Below are positions 1 to 8,126 of a stretch of 58,743 nt of DNA, one piece after another (the stretch's first letter is position 1; every line of letters starts with the position of its first letter). The position numbers were made by a program, and so were the translations under genes. The notes under the pieces were generated by a model that did not search any database, had not been told where the DNA came from, and saw nothing but the letters and a program-made list of their open reading frames with translations. Source of the stretch: Akkermansia muciniphila (GTDB lineage: Bacteria; Verrucomicrobiota; Verrucomicrobiia; Verrucomicrobiales; V1-33); NCBI GenBank assembly GCA_943333275.1, contig CALQSQ010000025.1, positions 1-58,743 on the forward strand, read 5' to 3'.

Positions 1-145
1 ATTTTGGGAATCAAAGACACCTGGAGGGCGCTTTTTAAGCGGTTGAAGGTTCGGATCGCCCAAAGCTTCTGCGCCCCGACCATGCTGCGGCCATTTTCAT
101 GTTAGGGTCGATTTTTTAAAAATGAACTCGTTTTTCAACAGGCTC
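1..145 (+). mobile_element. possible insertion-sequence right end with transposase 3' remnant
   Basis: Frame 1 is open from the window edge to a TAG at 103-105 and ends in a basic stretch (KRLKVRIAQ), as transposase C-termini often do. About 30 bases later comes TTTTTCAACAGGCTC (131-145). Its reverse complement begins GAGCCTGTTGAAAAA, resembling the terminal repeats I remember for IS1182/IS5-type elements. The other end lies outside the window, so neither the family nor the boundary can be confirmed. From 146 to 216 I see nothing else. Confidence 0.25.
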
Positions 146-216
146 TTAGAGGTCTTCAGCGCTGGTGCCTTCCAGTCCGCTGAGTTCACACATTACTTTC
201 GCAATCGTCATCTCAA

Positions 217-230
217 TTGACCCAGATCAA
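217..230 (+). promoter_or_regulatory. FNR/DNR/NnrR-type box upstream of nor
   Basis: TTGACCCAGATCAA matches the FNR-family consensus TTGAT-N4-ATCAA at nine of ten defined bases. Its centre (about 223.5) lies 88 bases before the norC ATG. A weak -10-like TATGGG at 253-258 would give a start near 265, about 41.5 bases from the centre, which is the class II activator arrangement. In denitrifiers, nor operons are typically activated by NO-sensing DNR/NnrR or by FNR through such sites. No regulator gene of this family is in the window. Confidence 0.7.
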
Positions 231-311
231 AGCAATTTTAGCGAGAGGCCTGTATGGGTGGTGCGTTATGAACCATCCTATCCATTCTCAATCTTCAACC
301 GGAGGTGCCCC

Positions 312-1067
312 ATGCTGAGCAAGTCACAGGCCCGCGCCTTTTTCTTTGGTGGCACTGGAATTTTCTCGGTCGCATTTATTGCGCTCACCATTGATTCCAT
401 GCGGAAACTTCCCAATCAAACCAACTCTGACAACATCACTGAGGAAGTGAAGCGAGGGAAGCACATTTGGGAGGACAATAACTGCATGGGATGCCACACC
501 TTGTTTGGTGAGGGTGCCTACTATGCGCCCGAGTTGACAAAAGTCGTGGAGCGACGGGGGAAGGATTGGATCCGGCTCTTCCTGAAGGATCCGGCTGCCA
601 TGTTTCCCGGTCAGCGGAAAATGGTGCAATATCATTTCAAGCCGGAGCAGATTGAGGACACCATTGCCTTTCTCGACTGGTGCGGAAAAGTGGATTCGAA
701 TGGCTTCCCAGCCAAACCTCCCCTGGCACAGCGCCTCGCAGCGACCACGCCAATCGCGCCCGCCGTGCTCCTGCCCAAGCCGGTTCCAGCGATTTTCACC
801 ACCGCTGCCTGTATCGGTTGTCATAGCATTGCTGGTGAAGGCGGGGCCGCTGGAGCACTGATCGGTGCGCCTCCTCTGGATGGTGTTAGCACCCGCAAGA
901 CTCGCGAGGAAGCCACCGCCTGGATTCGCGATCCACAGAAAATCAAACCAGACACCAAAATGCCGGATCTCGTTCCGGCCGTCGTCTCCGAGGAGCAGCT
1001 CACGGAGATCGTCAATTACCTTTACAGCCCCGCCACCCCTCAGCCCGTCACGCCTCCGAAACCATGA
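312..1067 (+). CDS. norC: nitric oxide reductase cytochrome c subunit, with extra C-terminal haem-c domain
   Basis: This is the membrane-anchored c-type cytochrome that feeds electrons to NorB for 2 NO to N2O reduction at the periplasmic face. The chosen ATG at 312 follows GGAGGT at 301-306; the frame stays open further upstream but without a comparable ribosome site. Residues 8-26 are a single hydrophobic anchor. NNCMGCHTLFGEG (Cys58, Cys61, His62) is the canonical NorC haem site, with a likely Met ligand in QRKMVQYHF near 104. A second haem motif, AACIGCHS (Cys167, Cys170, His171), with a possible Met217 in TKMPDL, forms an additional cytochrome c domain. Ordinary NorC is about 150 residues with one haem; this protein is 251. 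It overlaps norB by four bases. Confidence 0.88.
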   Translation: MLSKSQARAFFFGGTGIFSVAFIALTIDSMRKLPNQTNSDNITEEVKRGKHIWEDNNCMGCHTLFGEGAYYAPELTKVVERRGKDWIRLFLKDPAAMFPGQRKMVQYHFKPEQIEDTIAFLDWCGKVDSNGFPAKPPLAQRLAATTPIAPAVLLPKPVPAIFTTAACIGCHSIAGEGGAAGALIGAPPLDGVSTRKTREEATAWIRDPQKIKPDTKMPDLVPAVVSEEQLTEIVNYLYSPATPQPVTPPKP

Positions 1068-2428
1068 AATTTAAATCGCAAAAAGTAGCCTATTGGTTTT
1101 TCGCTTCAGCCTTGTTGCTGCTAGTGCTGCAAATTCTTTATGGAATCATCATGGGCTTCGCCCGCGTGGGCATGGAAGGCCTGCATGAATGGATTCCTTT
1201 CAACACGGCCCGTGCCACACACACCAATCTACTGGTTGTATGGCTGCTGTGCGGCTTCATGGGATCCGCGTATTTCATCATTCCGGAGGAGTCGGACAAT
1301 GAACTCTATTCACCGAAGCTGGCCTACATCCAGTTGATATCCCTGCTACTGGTGGGCGTGACCGCCATCGTTTGCTATCACCTTAACATCTGGGAGGGTC
1401 GCAAGTTCCTGGAAATTCCACGCCCCTTGGATTACTTGGTGGTAGTGAATGTGCTGATGTTTATTTACAACATCGCCATGACCATGTGGCGAGGGAAACG
1501 AAACACCACGACCTCCCTCGTGCTCTTCATGGGGCTCTTCTGCGCGGCTTTACTTTACCTGCCAGGCATGATCCATTTCGACAACCAAACAACCGACTCG
1601 TTCTATCGCTGGTGGGTGGTGCATCTCTGGGTGGAAGGGGTGTGGGAGTTGATCATGGGCGGCATTCTTTGCTTTCTGCTCATCAAACTCACCGGAGTGG
1701 ATCGTGAAGTTGTGGAAAAGTGGCTCTACATCATCGTCGGACTCACATTCGTTTCTGGAATTCTGGGTACTGGCCACCACTACTACTACATCGGCGTGCC
1801 AAAATATTGGTTGATCGTTGGCGGAATTTTCTCCGCTTTGGAGCCGCTAGCGTTTCTGGGCATGGCCATGTATGCCTTGGCCATGGCCAAAAAGGGAGGA
1901 CGGCGGCATCCGAATCGCATTGCGCTAACATGGACACTGGGATGCGCCATCATGTCGTTTGTGGGTGCCGGATTCCTCGGCATGGCGCACACGCTGCCAC
2001 AAATTAACATGTATACCCACGGGACATTGATCACTGCCATGCACGGTCACCTGGCTTTTTGGGGCGCTTATGCCATGATCGTGCTGGCCATGATGGCGTA
2101 TGCTTTGCCGCTCCTAACGGGGAGAAAACTTTGGGATACCGGCATGGCGAATTGGGCTTTCTGGACGTCGAACATCGGCATGGTAGGCATGACCGGAGCG
2201 CTGGCAGTGGCCGGGATCACGCAAGTGAATCTGGAACGTCGCATGGGGATGGATTTTCTCGTGGTGCAGAAGGAAATTGAGATGCACTTCATCGGAATGC
2301 TTCTGGCGGCCGGTTTGTTTACCATTGGCATTACGTGCTTCATCATCACCTTCTTCCGCCATGGCAAACCCACGGATGAGGCCATTGGCAATGATCCTGC
2401 GGAGAACCCCACTTATAACGTTTCATGA
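1064..2428 (+). CDS. norB: nitric oxide reductase catalytic subunit B
   Basis: This is the haem b/non-haem iron catalytic subunit of cytochrome c-dependent NO reductase, in the inner membrane. It has 454 residues, the usual NorB length, and about 12 hydrophobic segments. Visible ligand motifs are RATHTN (His53, low-spin haem), VVHLWVEGVWE (His187 plus the Glu residues typical of the NorB iron site), GTGHHYYYIG (His238, His239) and AMHGHLAFWG (His327, His329). It lacks the N-terminal quinol-oxidase-like extension of qNor, which fits the separate norC just upstream. Its start overlaps norC and its stop overlaps norQ, so the subunits are translationally coupled. Confidence 0.95.
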   Translation: MKFKSQKVAYWFFASALLLLVLQILYGIIMGFARVGMEGLHEWIPFNTARATHTNLLVVWLLCGFMGSAYFIIPEESDNELYSPKLAYIQLISLLLVGVTAIVCYHLNIWEGRKFLEIPRPLDYLVVVNVLMFIYNIAMTMWRGKRNTTTSLVLFMGLFCAALLYLPGMIHFDNQTTDSFYRWWVVHLWVEGVWELIMGGILCFLLIKLTGVDREVVEKWLYIIVGLTFVSGILGTGHHYYYIGVPKYWLIVGGIFSALEPLAFLGMAMYALAMAKKGGRRHPNRIALTWTLGCAIMSFVGAGFLGMAHTLPQINMYTHGTLITAMHGHLAFWGAYAMIVLAMMAYALPLLTGRKLWDTGMANWAFWTSNIGMVGMTGALAVAGITQVNLERRMGMDFLVVQKEIEMHFIGMLLAAGLFTIGITCFIITFFRHGKPTDEAIGNDPAENPTYNVS

Positions 2429-3237
2429 GCATAGCCGCACCATCTGCGGACCAGATGCTCGCACCGCCTGCCGCCTGGTATCTGCCAGTCGGCAGGGAGT
2501 GCGAGGTCTTCCGCCACGCGATGACGGCAGGCCTCCCTCTCATGGTGAAAGGCCCCACGGGCTGCGGGAAGACACGCTTCATTCAGCACATGGCGGAAAC
2601 GCTGCAACGTCCGCTCATCACCGTTTCCTGCAATGAAGACACCTCCGCCACTGACCTGCTAGGACGCCACCTGCTCATCGCTGGGGAAACCCGCTGGAGC
2701 GACGGCCCAGTTACTCGTGCCGTGCGCAGCGGAGCCATCTTGTATCTCGATGAAATTGCCGAAGCCCGAGCCGATGCGCTCGTTGTGATCCATTCGCTGA
2801 GCGATCACCGGCGTGAGTTATTCCTGGACCGCACGGGCGAGAAATTGACCGCCCCCACCGAGTTCATGCTCATTGTTAGCTACAATCCTGGCTACCAACG
2901 CAGCCTGCGCGAGTTGAAACCATCGACACGTCAGCGCTTTATTGCGCTCAATTTTGACTATCCCACGGAGGATCAGGAAATCACCATCGTGAGCACGGAA
3001 TCCGCCGTGGAAACAAGCGTGGCCAAGCATTTGGTGCAAATTGCCAGGAAGGTTCGGCATCTCACGGAACTGTCCGTGATGGAATCTGTTTCCACCCGAT
3101 TGCTAGTCGCAGCGGGTAAATTAATCGTTGCCGGAGTCCCGCCGCGCCTAGCTTGTCTCACTGCCATCGCAGAACCTCTCACAGATGATAGCGATGCCCG
3201 TCAGGCGATCCGACAAGTCATTGACCTTACCATTTAG
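2425..3237 (+). CDS. norQ: NorQ/CbbQ-type MoxR AAA+ ATPase
   Basis: This is a cytoplasmic AAA+ ATPase that, with NorD, is needed to activate or mature NorBC, probably by inserting the non-haem iron. Walker A is GPTGCGKT at residues 43-50 and Walker B is ILYLDE at about 105-110, followed by the C-terminal lid region typical of the CbbQ/NirQ/NorQ group. Its 270 residues match the family. It overlaps norB by four bases and is followed by norD after five bases. It ends in TAG, which shows that amber codons act as normal stops here. Confidence 0.92.
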   Translation: MSIAAPSADQMLAPPAAWYLPVGRECEVFRHAMTAGLPLMVKGPTGCGKTRFIQHMAETLQRPLITVSCNEDTSATDLLGRHLLIAGETRWSDGPVTRAVRSGAILYLDEIAEARADALVVIHSLSDHRRELFLDRTGEKLTAPTEFMLIVSYNPGYQRSLRELKPSTRQRFIALNFDYPTEDQEITIVSTESAVETSVAKHLVQIARKVRHLTELSVMESVSTRLLVAAGKLIVAGVPPRLACLTAIAEPLTDDSDARQAIRQVIDLTI

Positions 3238-3242
3238 CATCC

Positions 3243-4946
3243 ATGTTAGACTGGGAGGAAAATATCTTTCTTGGCCTCAAGTCGCTCTATCAGCGCTTCA
3301 AAGTGCGCCCTGCGCAGAGAAGACGCGAAGCGCTGCAAGCCTTGCTGAAGGATCGACGCCAGTCTCTGCTGTTGCTCGCACAAATGCTGGCAGGCAAGCC
3401 CTGTCGTATCTTTGAAACAGACAAGTCCTTGTTGCGCGATGGTGATCGATTGTTTCTTCCCCGTGCGTTTGCCAGTGCTTCCTCTCCTCAATCAAACGAA
3501 TCATTCTATGTGCTAAAAACGATTCTCGGTTCCCTGGCCATGCGGGATGCCTGGCAGGGTTCCGCCGAGGAGTTAGCCCAGCAGGCGTTGCAGTGGCGGG
3601 AAGAATTTCCCAAACTTTGGCAAATGGTGGAAACACTCGAGACGACCTTCCCCAATGGTCTCTGGCAAACGTTAGGACCCTCCAAGGCCGAAGTGGCGAC
3701 GAATGAGCAGGATCAAACATCGCTTGCCCTGACTATCGAACCGACGGTCTTGAACTCAGAATCCGTCACTGAGATTGAAGGCAAAGGCCAGGCTGAAGTC
3801 GATGTTTCCCTCGCGCCTGACGAGGATGGTGCCGGCTCCGAAATGCCCATTCATACGTTTGAAAAGGCGGAAACCTTGGAAGAGGCCAATGGGCTCAGTC
3901 GCAAGACCGACTTGGATGACGAATTGGAAGACCATGCCGAGGCTCTGGAGGAACTCGACATGAACCAAGTATGGCACTCCGCTGAACGCCCACGTTCCAT
4001 TTACCGCAGCGATCTCATTCTCGATGGGCTCTCGCTGCAAGTAGCCGATGAAGCCCCCGGTAAAGGCCAGCCGTATCCGGAGTGGGATTACCAGCGACGG
4101 GCCTATCGTCAGGATTGGTGCTACATTCAGGAAACGAAACTTAGCAAACCGAATCCCGCATGGGCCGCAGAATTGCTGACCAAACACCGATCCTTGATAG
4201 ATCGACTCCGACGCGAATTTGCTGCCATCATCAGCGAATGGCAGAAATTGCATCGCCAACCCGTCGGCAGTGAGTTCGACCTGGATGCCTTGATCAGGGC
4301 TGAAGTGCAGCGACGCATGGGGCAGGTTTCGTCAGAGAACCTTTACATCGACAAAAAACGTGATCTGCATGATGTCGCCACCGTCGTCCTTTTAGACCAA
4401 AGTTACTCCACTGATGCCTGGTTGGAAAACCGACGCGTGTCAGACACCATCACCAGCACCATTTTCTGTGCCGGAGAAGTGTTCCATGATTTCCTGAACC
4501 ACTTTGCCGTGGCAGCCTTCTCATCTAACACTAGGCGCAGTTGCCATTTCTCGATACTCAAAGAATTCACTGAACCTTGGCCACAGGCTAGATCCCGACT
4601 TTCCAGCCTCGAACCCTGCGGCTACACCCGGATCGGCCCAGTGTTGCGTCACGCTCAGGAACTCCTCATGACGCACTCCGCCCGCCGCAAACTCATCATC
4701 CTCATTACCGATGGCCGTCCCTGTGATTACGACCGTTACGAAGGCGACTACGGCATTCATGATGTCAAAAAAGCCATCGACACCGGCCTGCAACACGGCA
4801 TCACCACCCACGCCTTCGCCATCGAAAAGCAAGCCAGCGAAGTCTTCCCCCGCATGTTTACCAAACAACATTTCGACATCATCAACCGCCCCGAAGCCCT
4901 CGCCCGCTCGCTCTGCCGGTTGTTTGCCAAGATGCTGACCAATTGA
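3243..4946 (+). CDS. norD: NorD-like von Willebrand factor A protein, NO reductase activation
   Basis: This is the partner of NorQ in maturing NO reductase. The N-terminal two thirds are variable and include an acidic linker around residues 165-245. The C-terminal third is a vWA domain with the metal-binding DxSxS motif in LLDQSYST near residue 385, a Thr in TRIGPVL, and the later Asp in ITDGRPCDYD. The 567 residues fall within the range of NorD proteins. It is the last gene of the operon. A weak hairpin at 4955-4969 follows, but with no T tract. Confidence 0.88.
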   Translation: MLDWEENIFLGLKSLYQRFKVRPAQRRREALQALLKDRRQSLLLLAQMLAGKPCRIFETDKSLLRDGDRLFLPRAFASASSPQSNESFYVLKTILGSLAMRDAWQGSAEELAQQALQWREEFPKLWQMVETLETTFPNGLWQTLGPSKAEVATNEQDQTSLALTIEPTVLNSESVTEIEGKGQAEVDVSLAPDEDGAGSEMPIHTFEKAETLEEANGLSRKTDLDDELEDHAEALEELDMNQVWHSAERPRSIYRSDLILDGLSLQVADEAPGKGQPYPEWDYQRRAYRQDWCYIQETKLSKPNPAWAAELLTKHRSLIDRLRREFAAIISEWQKLHRQPVGSEFDLDALIRAEVQRRMGQVSSENLYIDKKRDLHDVATVVLLDQSYSTDAWLENRRVSDTITSTIFCAGEVFHDFLNHFAVAAFSSNTRRSCHFSILKEFTEPWPQARSRLSSLEPCGYTRIGPVLRHAQELLMTHSARRKLIILITDGRPCDYDRYEGDYGIHDVKKAIDTGLQHGITTHAFAIEKQASEVFPRMFTKQHFDIINRPEALARSLCRLFAKMLTN

Positions 4947-5212
4947 TTGACGGAGACCATTTTTTGGTCGGACTCATGATTTGGCCTGGTATCAAATTCT
5001 TGATTGAGGCAAGCCCGAAGGGTTAAGGTGCTGACATTTCCGAAAGAGGCCAGCTCCCCTAGGTGGTGCAAAATTATGCTCACAGTCGACCGTCAGGCTG
5101 CTTATTCCAAGTGTCATCGTTTAACACGCCCGCAACTGCCCGTCAGCCTGCGCGCAGGATCTGAGGCGGCGGCTTGTGGCGCGCCTTTCCGCCCAGCAAG
5201 AAGGTGCAAAGT

Positions 5213-5587
5213 TCACTGCCGCCGTCGCACTGCAGCAGGCCGCGGAATCACTCGGGAACGAGGCGTTCGGCCTCCAGAGATGTCCCGGATGTAAATGCCG
5301 TCGCCGCCGACTACGACACTTATCCACATCTGCTCCATAAAAATTCCCCCGTTGTGTTCCCAGCTCAGGAACTGCACCGGCGTCAGGTCCATTTGCACAT
5401 AGCCCGTGCGCCAGAGTGCCTGGATCATGCTCGCGACCGCCGGACCGGCCGCATCCGAAACGCTGGAATTTGTCTGGCACAGCGTGGCTAGCGAGAGTTT
5501 CACGCAGCCTTCCCATTCCGGAATTTGAAGTCGATTTTGAAGGCCACCAACATGCCAAACCCATTCTATCAGGGTGCTGGTCTCCAA
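5213..5587 (-). CDS. doubtful hypothetical protein in a gene-poor stretch
   Basis: The region 4947-5738 contains no convincing gene on the plus strand. On the minus strand a 124-codon frame starts at TTG (5587) and extends open to a TGA at 5618-5620, with no better start. Its translation has a protein-like composition (for example LTPVQFLSWEHNGG and MWISVVVGGDGIYIRD) until about 5290, then turns Arg/Pro-rich. I do not recognise a family. It may be the decayed middle of a gene that lost its start. The flanks at 4970-5212 and 5621-5738 hold nothing I can support. Confidence 0.28.
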   Translation of the reverse strand: METSTLIEWVWHVGGLQNRLQIPEWEGCVKLSLATLCQTNSSVSDAAGPAVASMIQALWRTGYVQMDLTPVQFLSWEHNGGIFMEQMWISVVVGGDGIYIRDISGGRTPRSRVIPRPAAVRRRQ

Positions 5588-5738
5588 TATCAGCCACTCT
5601 CCAAGTTGCGATCCACCTCAATTTGAACGCGGGTGGGTATAAGTAGTGGTGCGAGCGCTAAAATCACAGGTCCTATTTGGAAACCATTCGACAAAGTCGT
5701 CAACGAGCTGGAAAAGGAAATCCTTCCTTTCGCATTCA

Positions 5739-7046
5739 ATGATTCTAAAATATTTACAAACCTTCGTCCTTTTTACTTCCGCGCTTTTTCCCTCATCGTC
5801 CCCTGCTGCAGACACCCCCGCCAACTCCTGGAAGCTAGACACCCCTATCGTCACCTATTGGGCGGGGCCTGGTTTTCCCAACGGAGCTGATTTGACGGAT
5901 GCCGCGGCCACCCAGATGGCTGAGGGCGGTTGGAATCTGGTGTGGTGTGAGGAAAAGGAACTGGATGTAGTGCACCGTCACGGTCTGCACGGGTTGATCA
6001 CCTTTGATCTGCTGAATCCGGCCACGCTCAATGATCCCGCCAAGCGGGCCGAGCTCGATGCCTTCATTGACCGCGTTCGCAAGCATCCGGGCATGTATGC
6101 CTACCACCTCATTGACGAACCCAGCGCTGTCTATTTCCCCGAGTTGGGTAAATTGGTCGCCTACCTTCGTGAGCGCGATCCTGATCATCTTGCCTACATC
6201 AATATCCTCCCCACCTACGCCAATAATGAGCAGCTCGGAATCAAGGGGAACACCGTCGAGGCTTACACCGAGCATTTACGGCAGTATGTGGACGTGGTGC
6301 GGCCAAGCCTGCTGAGTTATGATCACTACCATCTTACGAATTCAGGCGATCAGCCTCATTATTTCCTGAATCTGGGCCTGATGCGTGGAAGGTCGCTGGC
6401 AGCTGGTGTGCCGTTCATGAACATCGTGCCGGCAAGTTCCTGGGGTCCGACGCCGCTGGCTTCGCCGAACGGCCCGCGGATTCCGAATGGCGATGAAATG
6501 CGTTTTCTGGTTTACACCACGCTGGCCTACGGGGCTCAGGGCATTTCCTACTACGTGTATTCCTTCCCCGGCCACTACGGCAGCATCGCGGAAGCGGACG
6601 GAACGCCGACGCCGCTTTATCATGCGCTCAAGCCATTGAATCGCGAATTCGTGGCCATCGCCAGGGAACTTCAACCGCTGAAATCGCTCGGTGTGTATCA
6701 CGCAGGGATGCAGCCGCCGGGCGTGGAGCCGCTGCCGACAGATGGAAAATTCAGCTTTGATCCCCCGGTGGAGGCGATGGAATACAAACCCGGCGAGCGT
6801 GTGCAGGGTTTGGTGCTCAGCCAGTATGGCGCGAAGGATGCTGCGGACGTTTCAGGGATGCGGGTGATGGTGGTGAATTTGGATTACAAGGCGGAGAAAT
6901 CTGTGGCGCTCAAAGGCCCGGGGTCGCTGGAAATTTTCGATCCGGCCGGCGGGCAGTGGTCGGCCTGCGGTGGAACGCGTGCGGAATTACGATTTCCGCC
7001 GGGAGGGGGGAAGCTCCTCCGGGTGGCGCAGGCCAGGGCGGAGTAG
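5739..7046 (+). CDS. secreted glycoside hydrolase-like TIM-barrel protein
   Basis: I start this at the ATG at 5739 because it begins a good signal peptide (hydrophobic residues 4-17, cleavage near SSPAAD). The frame is open earlier without signal character. The barrel-like body carries YHLIDEPSAVYFPEL, where Glu127 sits like the acid/base of clan A glycosidases, and later RPSLLSYDHYHL and AQGISYYVYSFPG. The C-terminal 100 residues resemble a beta-sandwich. Related proteins annotated as hypothetical or beta-galactosidase-like are common in Planctomycetes and Verrucomicrobia. Periplasmic or extracellular polysaccharide breakdown is likely, but the substrate is unknown. It is followed by pyrC after 51 bases. 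Confidence 0.65.
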   Translation: MILKYLQTFVLFTSALFPSSSPAADTPANSWKLDTPIVTYWAGPGFPNGADLTDAAATQMAEGGWNLVWCEEKELDVVHRHGLHGLITFDLLNPATLNDPAKRAELDAFIDRVRKHPGMYAYHLIDEPSAVYFPELGKLVAYLRERDPDHLAYINILPTYANNEQLGIKGNTVEAYTEHLRQYVDVVRPSLLSYDHYHLTNSGDQPHYFLNLGLMRGRSLAAGVPFMNIVPASSWGPTPLASPNGPRIPNGDEMRFLVYTTLAYGAQGISYYVYSFPGHYGSIAEADGTPTPLYHALKPLNREFVAIARELQPLKSLGVYHAGMQPPGVEPLPTDGKFSFDPPVEAMEYKPGERVQGLVLSQYGAKDAADVSGMRVMVVNLDYKAEKSVALKGPGSLEIFDPAGGQWSACGGTRAELRFPPGGGKLLRVAQARAE

Positions 7047-7097
7047 GGAAAAATTTCTGCTGTGCAAGCCCGGTCGTTGCGGTAACGCTGCGCCCTC

Positions 7098-8126
7098 ATG
7101 ACTACTCAATCTCTCACGCTGGATCGTCCGCTGGATATGCATTTGCATCTGCGGGATGGGGAAATGTTGTCGCTCGTTGCGCCGCACAGTGCCTCCTGTC
7201 TGGCGGGCGCGGTCATCATGCCGAATCTGGTGCCGCCGGTGGACTCGCTGGAAAGCTTGTTAAGCTATCGCGAGCGGATCAGAGCGGCTTGCGGAGCGGA
7301 TGCGGAAAGGTTTCAACCCTTGATGACGTTGTTTTTCCGCGAGTATTCCCACGAGGAGCTGGCGGCGGCGCGGCCGCATTTGTTTGCGGTGAAACTTTAT
7401 CCGCATGGCGTAACCACGAATAGCGAGGCCGGCGTGCGGTCCATTGAATCGGCGGCGGCGACCTTTCAAGCGATGGAGGAACTGGGCATTCCCCTGCTGG
7501 TGCATGGGGAGACGAGTGGATTTGTGATGGATCGGGAGCGCGAATTTCTGCCCATTTATGAGCGCCTGGCGCGTCAGTATCCGCGCCTGAAAATTACGAT
7601 GGAACACATCACGACGAAGGCAGCCGTGGAGGTGCTTGATAAGTATGAAAACCTTGCCGCAACGGTGACGCTGCAGCATTTGCTGATTACGCTGGACGAC
7701 GTGGCGGGAGGGTTGCTGCAGCCGCATCTATTTTGCAAGCCCATTGCCAAACGTCCGGAGGATCGGGAGGCGCTGCTCGGAGCGGCGCTGGCGGGGCATC
7801 CCAAACTGATGATGGGGAGCGATTCCGCGCCACATCCGCGCCATGCCAAGGAAGGCTGTGGCTGCGCGGCGGGAGTGTATTCCGCGCCGGTCCTGTTACC
7901 ACGGCTGGCGGAGTTATTTGAGGAGCATGGGGTGCTGGAAAAATTGCAGGGGTTTGTCTCCGATCATGCCCGGGCCTGGCATGATTTACGAAATGTGCCA
8001 GCGCGTCAGGTCACCCTTCTCAAAGAATCGTGGACGGTGCCCATGAACTACACGGGTGCGGATGGTGTCACGACAGTTGTTCCCTTTGAGGCAGGACGCA
8101 CGCTGCCCTGGAGGGTGCGGCCCTAA
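7098..8126 (+). CDS. pyrC: dihydroorotase, type II (PyrC)
   Basis: This enzyme cyclises carbamoyl aspartate to dihydroorotate in pyrimidine synthesis. The metal-binding HxH is MHLHLRDG (His15, His17). [13 protein letters not shown] supplies the lysine expected to be carboxylated, and LLVHGE and MEHITT hold the further His ligands. GSDSAPH carries the catalytic Asp. The 342 residues match the E. coli PyrC type rather than the longer type I enzymes. It stands apart from other pyr genes. Its stop overlaps the stop of the convergent membrane-protein gene by a few bases, with no terminator between them. Confidence 0.95.
   Translation: MTTQSLTLDRPLDMHLHLRDGEMLSLVAPHSASCLAGAVIMPNLVPPVDSLESLLSYRERIRAACGADAERFQPLMTLFFREYSHEELAAARPHLFAVKLYPHGVTTNSEAGVRSIESAAATFQAMEELGIPLLVHGETSGFVMDREREFLPIYERLARQYPRLKITMEHITTKAAVEVLDKYENLAATVTLQHLLITLDDVAGGLLQPHLFCKPIAKRPEDREALLGAALAGHPKLMMGSDSAPHPRHAKEGCGCAAGVYSAPVLLPRLAELFEEHGVLEKLQGFVSDHARAWHDLRNVPARQVTLLKESWTVPMNYTGADGVTTVVPFEAGRTLPWRVRP

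Noticed and set aside
4955..4969. Hairpin GACCA-TTTTT-TGGTC just after norD as a terminator
   Set aside because: Only five pairs, the T run is in the loop rather than after the stem, and no T tract follows.
5633..5890. A plus-strand frame overlapping the glycosidase-like gene start, with some protein-like segments (for example KPFDKVVNELEKEI)
   Set aside because: It turns into nonsense composition where the signal peptide and barrel of the gene at 5739 begin, and has no family match; probably chance.
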